From contig JASJZC010000007.1 of NCBI GenBank assembly GCA_037178855.1, positions 6,262,001 to 6,326,000 of the forward strand: a stretch of 64,000 nt of DNA, read 5' to 3'. The notes beneath the pieces were generated by a model that had not been told where the DNA came from, did not search any database, and saw only the letters and a list, made by a program, of their open reading frames with translations. The position numbers and the translations under genes were made by a program. Shown here one piece after another: positions 60,701 to 64,000 of this stretch. Source of the DNA: Oscheius sp. JU75 (Eukaryota > Nematoda > Chromadorea > Rhabditida > Rhabditidae). The number at the start of each line of letters is the position of its first letter. Within the stretch, counting starts at the first letter, position 1.

Positions 60701-62500
60701 TGGTTAAAAAAATCTACAGGATGATACACCGTGGGATAACATTCGCACGATGATCTCGGCCATGGTCGGTCGACCGGCTACTGCCATAAGAAAGGCCTCG
60801 AGCCACGTCTATGGTAGCCTACTGGTGAAGGGAAACGACCACCTACAACAGGTCAAAAACACTCACGCGTTTTTCTGGCTTAATACTATTCGCAAAACTG
60901 CACCGAATCTAACTTTACAAATATTTTCGAAAAACTAAATCGGAGCAGTTTTGAGCTTGATGCGACTGTTCACCTGGAGTGCCTTCTCTACTAACAGATA
61001 AAGTAGTTTTCTTCTGAAAATGAAAATGTCTTCTCTCTTTGCGGTTTCCTAGAACTAAGTTGCAGCCCTAATTAGCGATTTTAGCAGAAATTTATCCCTT
61101 GGCTGCCACCAGAACACACTTCTATCAGCTTCACCTTCTTCTTTTCACTCACCGCATGTAAAGAGCATGGAGCCTTTTCTCCAACTGGCTGTATAAACCT
61201 CAAACAGCTAACCATGTTCTCCTACGCACGATTCAGTTCAATTTTATGTTCGAAGCTGATAGCTTTTCATTCCAATTTACTGACTAGTAGCTTGTTCTCA
61301 TTTGCACGAAACTGAGTTTGTTCTATCCAAACCTAACAGGACTTTTTAGCCCATCCCGGCCAGTCGCTTCTATTTCGTCGTGTTTATTTTTACCGCATTG
61401 GACACGCTGATTTGCGTAGCCTGGATTGTTTTTGATCCGCTGGTTAGGCATGAGAAGAAATTCCCACTAATTCTACCGGTACGTATGAATCACTGCTAGA
61501 TGACTGTCATTTCTTAGGAAACATCTGCTGGCGATGAAGAAGTCATGCTCGAGCCAGTCTTAGAACTCTGCCAAAGCTCTAACCAAGAGATATGGATCAG
61601 TAAGCGAATCTATAGATCAAGTATCACTCGTTTTTCAGGTCTGATCTTTGGCTATAAATGTCTCATCATGATCTTTGGAGTTTTCCTTACTAGGGAAACC
61701 AGAAGGTTACGGGTCCGATACGTCAACGACTCCCGTTTTGTTCATCTATCCATTTACAATGCAACCCTTCTCTCCATTATTGGAAGTTTGATAGCCACTC
61801 TTCTTGTCAGAGATCAAGCTAATGCCAACTTTTCTTTTGTCGCAGTACCAGGTAGTTTTTTCTTTAGCAATAATAACTCAGGTTTCAGTTCTCATCTGCA
61901 CTTACGGTACTCTAGGAATGATTTTCGTGCCTAAGATGAAGTACATCCAACGGATACCACCGTCTGCTGATGAAGTAACTTTTTGTCACTCTCTCACTAT
62001 GTTTTTCAGTTACAGTTGCATGTTAATGGTAACGGCTCAACAAAAGGGCTGTCAACCGTGGAACAAAATCGGTTCGACCAGCTGCAATCGGAGAATGATC
62101 AGTTACAAAGTCAGATTGAAGAGGTAGAGATCATAAATGGGCCCTAAGCCTTTAGTTAATTCCAGAAGGAACGTAGAATCTCTCAGTGCAAAGATAGATT
62201 GGAGAAGATGATGCTGAAAAATGACGAGGATCTGTTATCCCTCTCGGCTGGAAATAACAACACTTTGAGTGTTTCAGGTTTACTGGTCATTTGAACTTGA
62301 GAAAACATGTTTTGCAGATGAAAATCCCACCTATTCTACTCCAACAACTTTAACAACGACAGCTTTAATAGAGTTTCAACCTTCTTCCGAAAATACGGGT
62401 ACACTAGCATTGAAGAAAGTATAAAAATTTGGATTCAGGTCGATATGTAGAGATAGAAAGTGAACATTCTTCTTCCTCCTCCGATGAAATTCTTCTGTGA
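57753..62500 (+). CDS. gbb-1: GABA-B receptor subunit 1 (class C GPCR)
   Basis: Signal peptide MSVLSWLVLVGAVCPLQA, then a Venus-flytrap ligand domain: GGWAGGQACLPAVKMALSDV, LSYGASSPALSN, KRQDARIIVGLYYESEARR, GRKYVWFLIGWYSDTW and GGFPEAPLAYDAVWALALAL. The Ser-rich SYG loop, GWY and FxEAPLAYD correspond to GABBR1 ligand-binding segments. Seven membrane helices follow: IYYAVALFSFVGLGFCVFFF, MMLLGCALCLFSLFFMGLP, ALLMFGFSCAYGSMFAKVWI, FYFVVFIFTALDTLICVAWI, GYKCLIMIFGVFLTRET, SIYNATLLSIIGSLIATLL and LICTYGTLGMIFVPKM. The C-terminal coiled coil (FDQLQSENDQLQSQIEE) should pair with GBB-2. Intracellular loop 2 is enlarged by an exon (about 60720-60858) with DDTPWDNIRTMIS. A 33-nt microexon near 60388 is possible but unproven. 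It signals through Gi/o to inhibit neurons. Most introns are small; those at about 58.8-59.05 and 60.3-61.35 kb are longer. Confidence 0.95.
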
Positions 62501-64000
62501 TGGTGCTCACTGCCAGACGGAGGCATCCACGCTCTTCTGAATTGTGTCATGTTCTATCAATAATTACGGTGTCACGTAACAACCCTGTCACTTCTGAAAA
62601 CTGTTCCAGTAACATTTTCTATGCCATTTTCTACAAAATTATGTACATGGGCAAAAGAGCTGTTCCATCTTGAGGTCTGTTTCAGTTTGTTGTTTAGCTA
62701 GCAGAGCCTTTTAAGAGAACACATTCTATTTGAGACATGCGTACTTGGTTCATTTAAAGGATAGAGCTCATTTTTACCAGAACTTTTTTGTTTTCTTAGC
62801 CTAAAAGCACTGTACATGAGAGGGGGCGCAATAACACTCATTTCCATTTTAAGAGATGTTTTTGTTATCTATTTGTGCACAGGCTGGCAGCCACAATCGA
62901 TAGCGCCCGGCAGCAGCCATTTTTTGGGGAGCGTCGCTCGATAAAATGAACACCGAACATTGGATAGCCGGAGCCACCTAATTTGTAGCTACATTAATTG
63001 GGTATTACAGGGACCAAAAGTAATACAAAAATTGCCGGCTGACACCTATTTCTTATCTAGAGAGGTCTAACCTCAAGCCCCCGCATTTGAACGCCCTTGT
63101 GGTCAGCCTTTCAACAACAACTGGCATTGAAAATGCTTGCGCAAGGTGTTCACCCCGCAATCCTCTTGGAAAAGAACTCACCGGAAAAGCACGAGAAAAT
63201 ATTCAGTAGAAGAGAATATGGGAGGAGATTCTGGAGATACCGGGTCGGCAGTGATGATAGCGGTTGGCCAGTATCTGCAACCAGCTAAACACACTGCCAC
63301 TCGGTATCCCTCTTTCGCCCAGAATGACGAGAGCTTGCGAAAATTCTGGTCAAAAGGCGCATGAAAGTTGGAGAAAAAGCCATGCGGGTGTTGGTCAGCT
63401 GATCCTCTCGCATGCTGTCAATATGGTCGGATGACAATAGCCATGAGGTATTTCTGGACTCAGGGAGGTCTGAGGCCATGGGTGCGTCATACAGTCATTG
63501 TCCCTGATCGCTGATCGAGGTAAAAGGTGAGAGGCCGAGCGCCGCCGGTGCTTGGTTACCGCCGTTGATATTGAGGACGTGGCAAGTGAGCTGCAAGCGT
63601 AATTCTGACGAGCCTTGCTGGGCGTGGCCTTGTGCCACAAAATTGAAGCCACGCACAAAAACAACAAGCTCTTCTTGAGAGGGCACGAAGCTGGACGAAC
63701 ACTGACCGCAATCAGAATGAAAGCACAAAGTCGTCTTACGTCTGTCAAGCTGAATTTTGGTGCGAACATCTAATGTTTATAAAAAAAAGATGCCAGTTTG
63801 CTGACGTTCAGCCAAAAAAGAGATTTGGACGGACAGGCGATAAAAATGGGGCGAAGTGGAAAAACGTAGCAACGCGTCATACATCTTTTCAGAAAACTCA
63901 TCTTCCTCCGTAATTCGGAGAGCTGCCAATGTGGGAGGGTTGGGTGAAGCAAAAAATGACTGATTGAGACTTTATGTGAGCAATTCAAAATTTTATTCCG
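62501..64000. other. Right-edge flank, no gene recognised
   Basis: This starts with the gbb-1 3' UTR. Later overlapping open frames on both strands (63.1-63.8 kb) have no domains, signal peptides or clear splice sites and look like chance. Confidence 0.4.

Overview
This is eukaryotic, almost certainly nematode, genomic DNA. No bacterial operons, transposase genes, rRNA or tRNA genes or CRISPR arrays were seen. Genes are split by many tiny introns, mostly 34-45 nt with GT...TTTCAG or TTTTAG ends. Several start codons sit 0-10 nt after an acceptor-like TTTCAG or TTTTAG, as expected if transcripts are trans-spliced to a spliced leader. Very small introns, moderate GC content and vertebrate-like INO80 and TXNDC11 proteins would suit a clade I (Trichuris/Trichinella-type) worm. 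The species assignment is an inference.

Layout. 0.5-1.05 kb (-): a small secreted cysteine-rich (C6-like) protein. 1.05-6.5 kb: no gene seen, one strong hairpin. 6.5-20.6 kb (+): unc-80, the large accessory subunit of the NALCN/NCA sodium leak channel, in dozens of exons. 21.0-23.4 kb (+): a membrane-anchored retinol dehydrogenase-like SDR, with a possible small antisense gene in one intron. 23.7-25.3 kb (-): a globin with a long serine-rich, probably N-myristoylated extension. 25.3-29.3 kb: no gene seen. 29.3-30.1 kb (+): a second C6-like secreted protein, paralogous to the first. 30.1-35.7 kb: no gene seen. 35.7-38.8 kb (+): a GPI-anchored Ig/FN3 adhesion protein. 39.4-40.6 kb (+): a small secreted DOMON protein. 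40.8-44.1 kb (-): an SGSM3 orthologue (TBC-SH3-RUN). 44.5-46.2 kb (-): a multi-pass membrane metallophosphoesterase (TMPPE-like). 47.1-47.9 kb (+): a tentative small spliced gene. 48.0-51.7 kb (-): a TXNDC11-like ER thioredoxin-fold protein. 52.2-54.9 kb (+): an NFRKB/INO80G-like chromatin protein. 57.8-62.5 kb (+): the GABA-B receptor subunit gbb-1. The final 1.5 kb has no convincing gene.

The genes do not form one pathway, but several concern neuronal excitability and synapses: UNC-80 (resting sodium leak), GBB-1 (metabotropic GABA inhibition) and the GPI-anchored Ig/FN3 adhesion protein. The most notable observations are: the pair of C6-like secreted proteins with matching cysteine spacing and a shared intron; a TBC domain lacking its glutamine finger; a TXNDC11 homologue whose two aligned active-site positions lack CxxC; a lipidated bis-histidine-type globin; and an NFRKB reduced to its DEUBAD region behind a new Gly/Pro/Ser/Gln-rich N-terminus. 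Gene models were spliced by eye from reading frame, splice-site and homology cues. Recognition of families rests on remembered sequence features, not on a database search.
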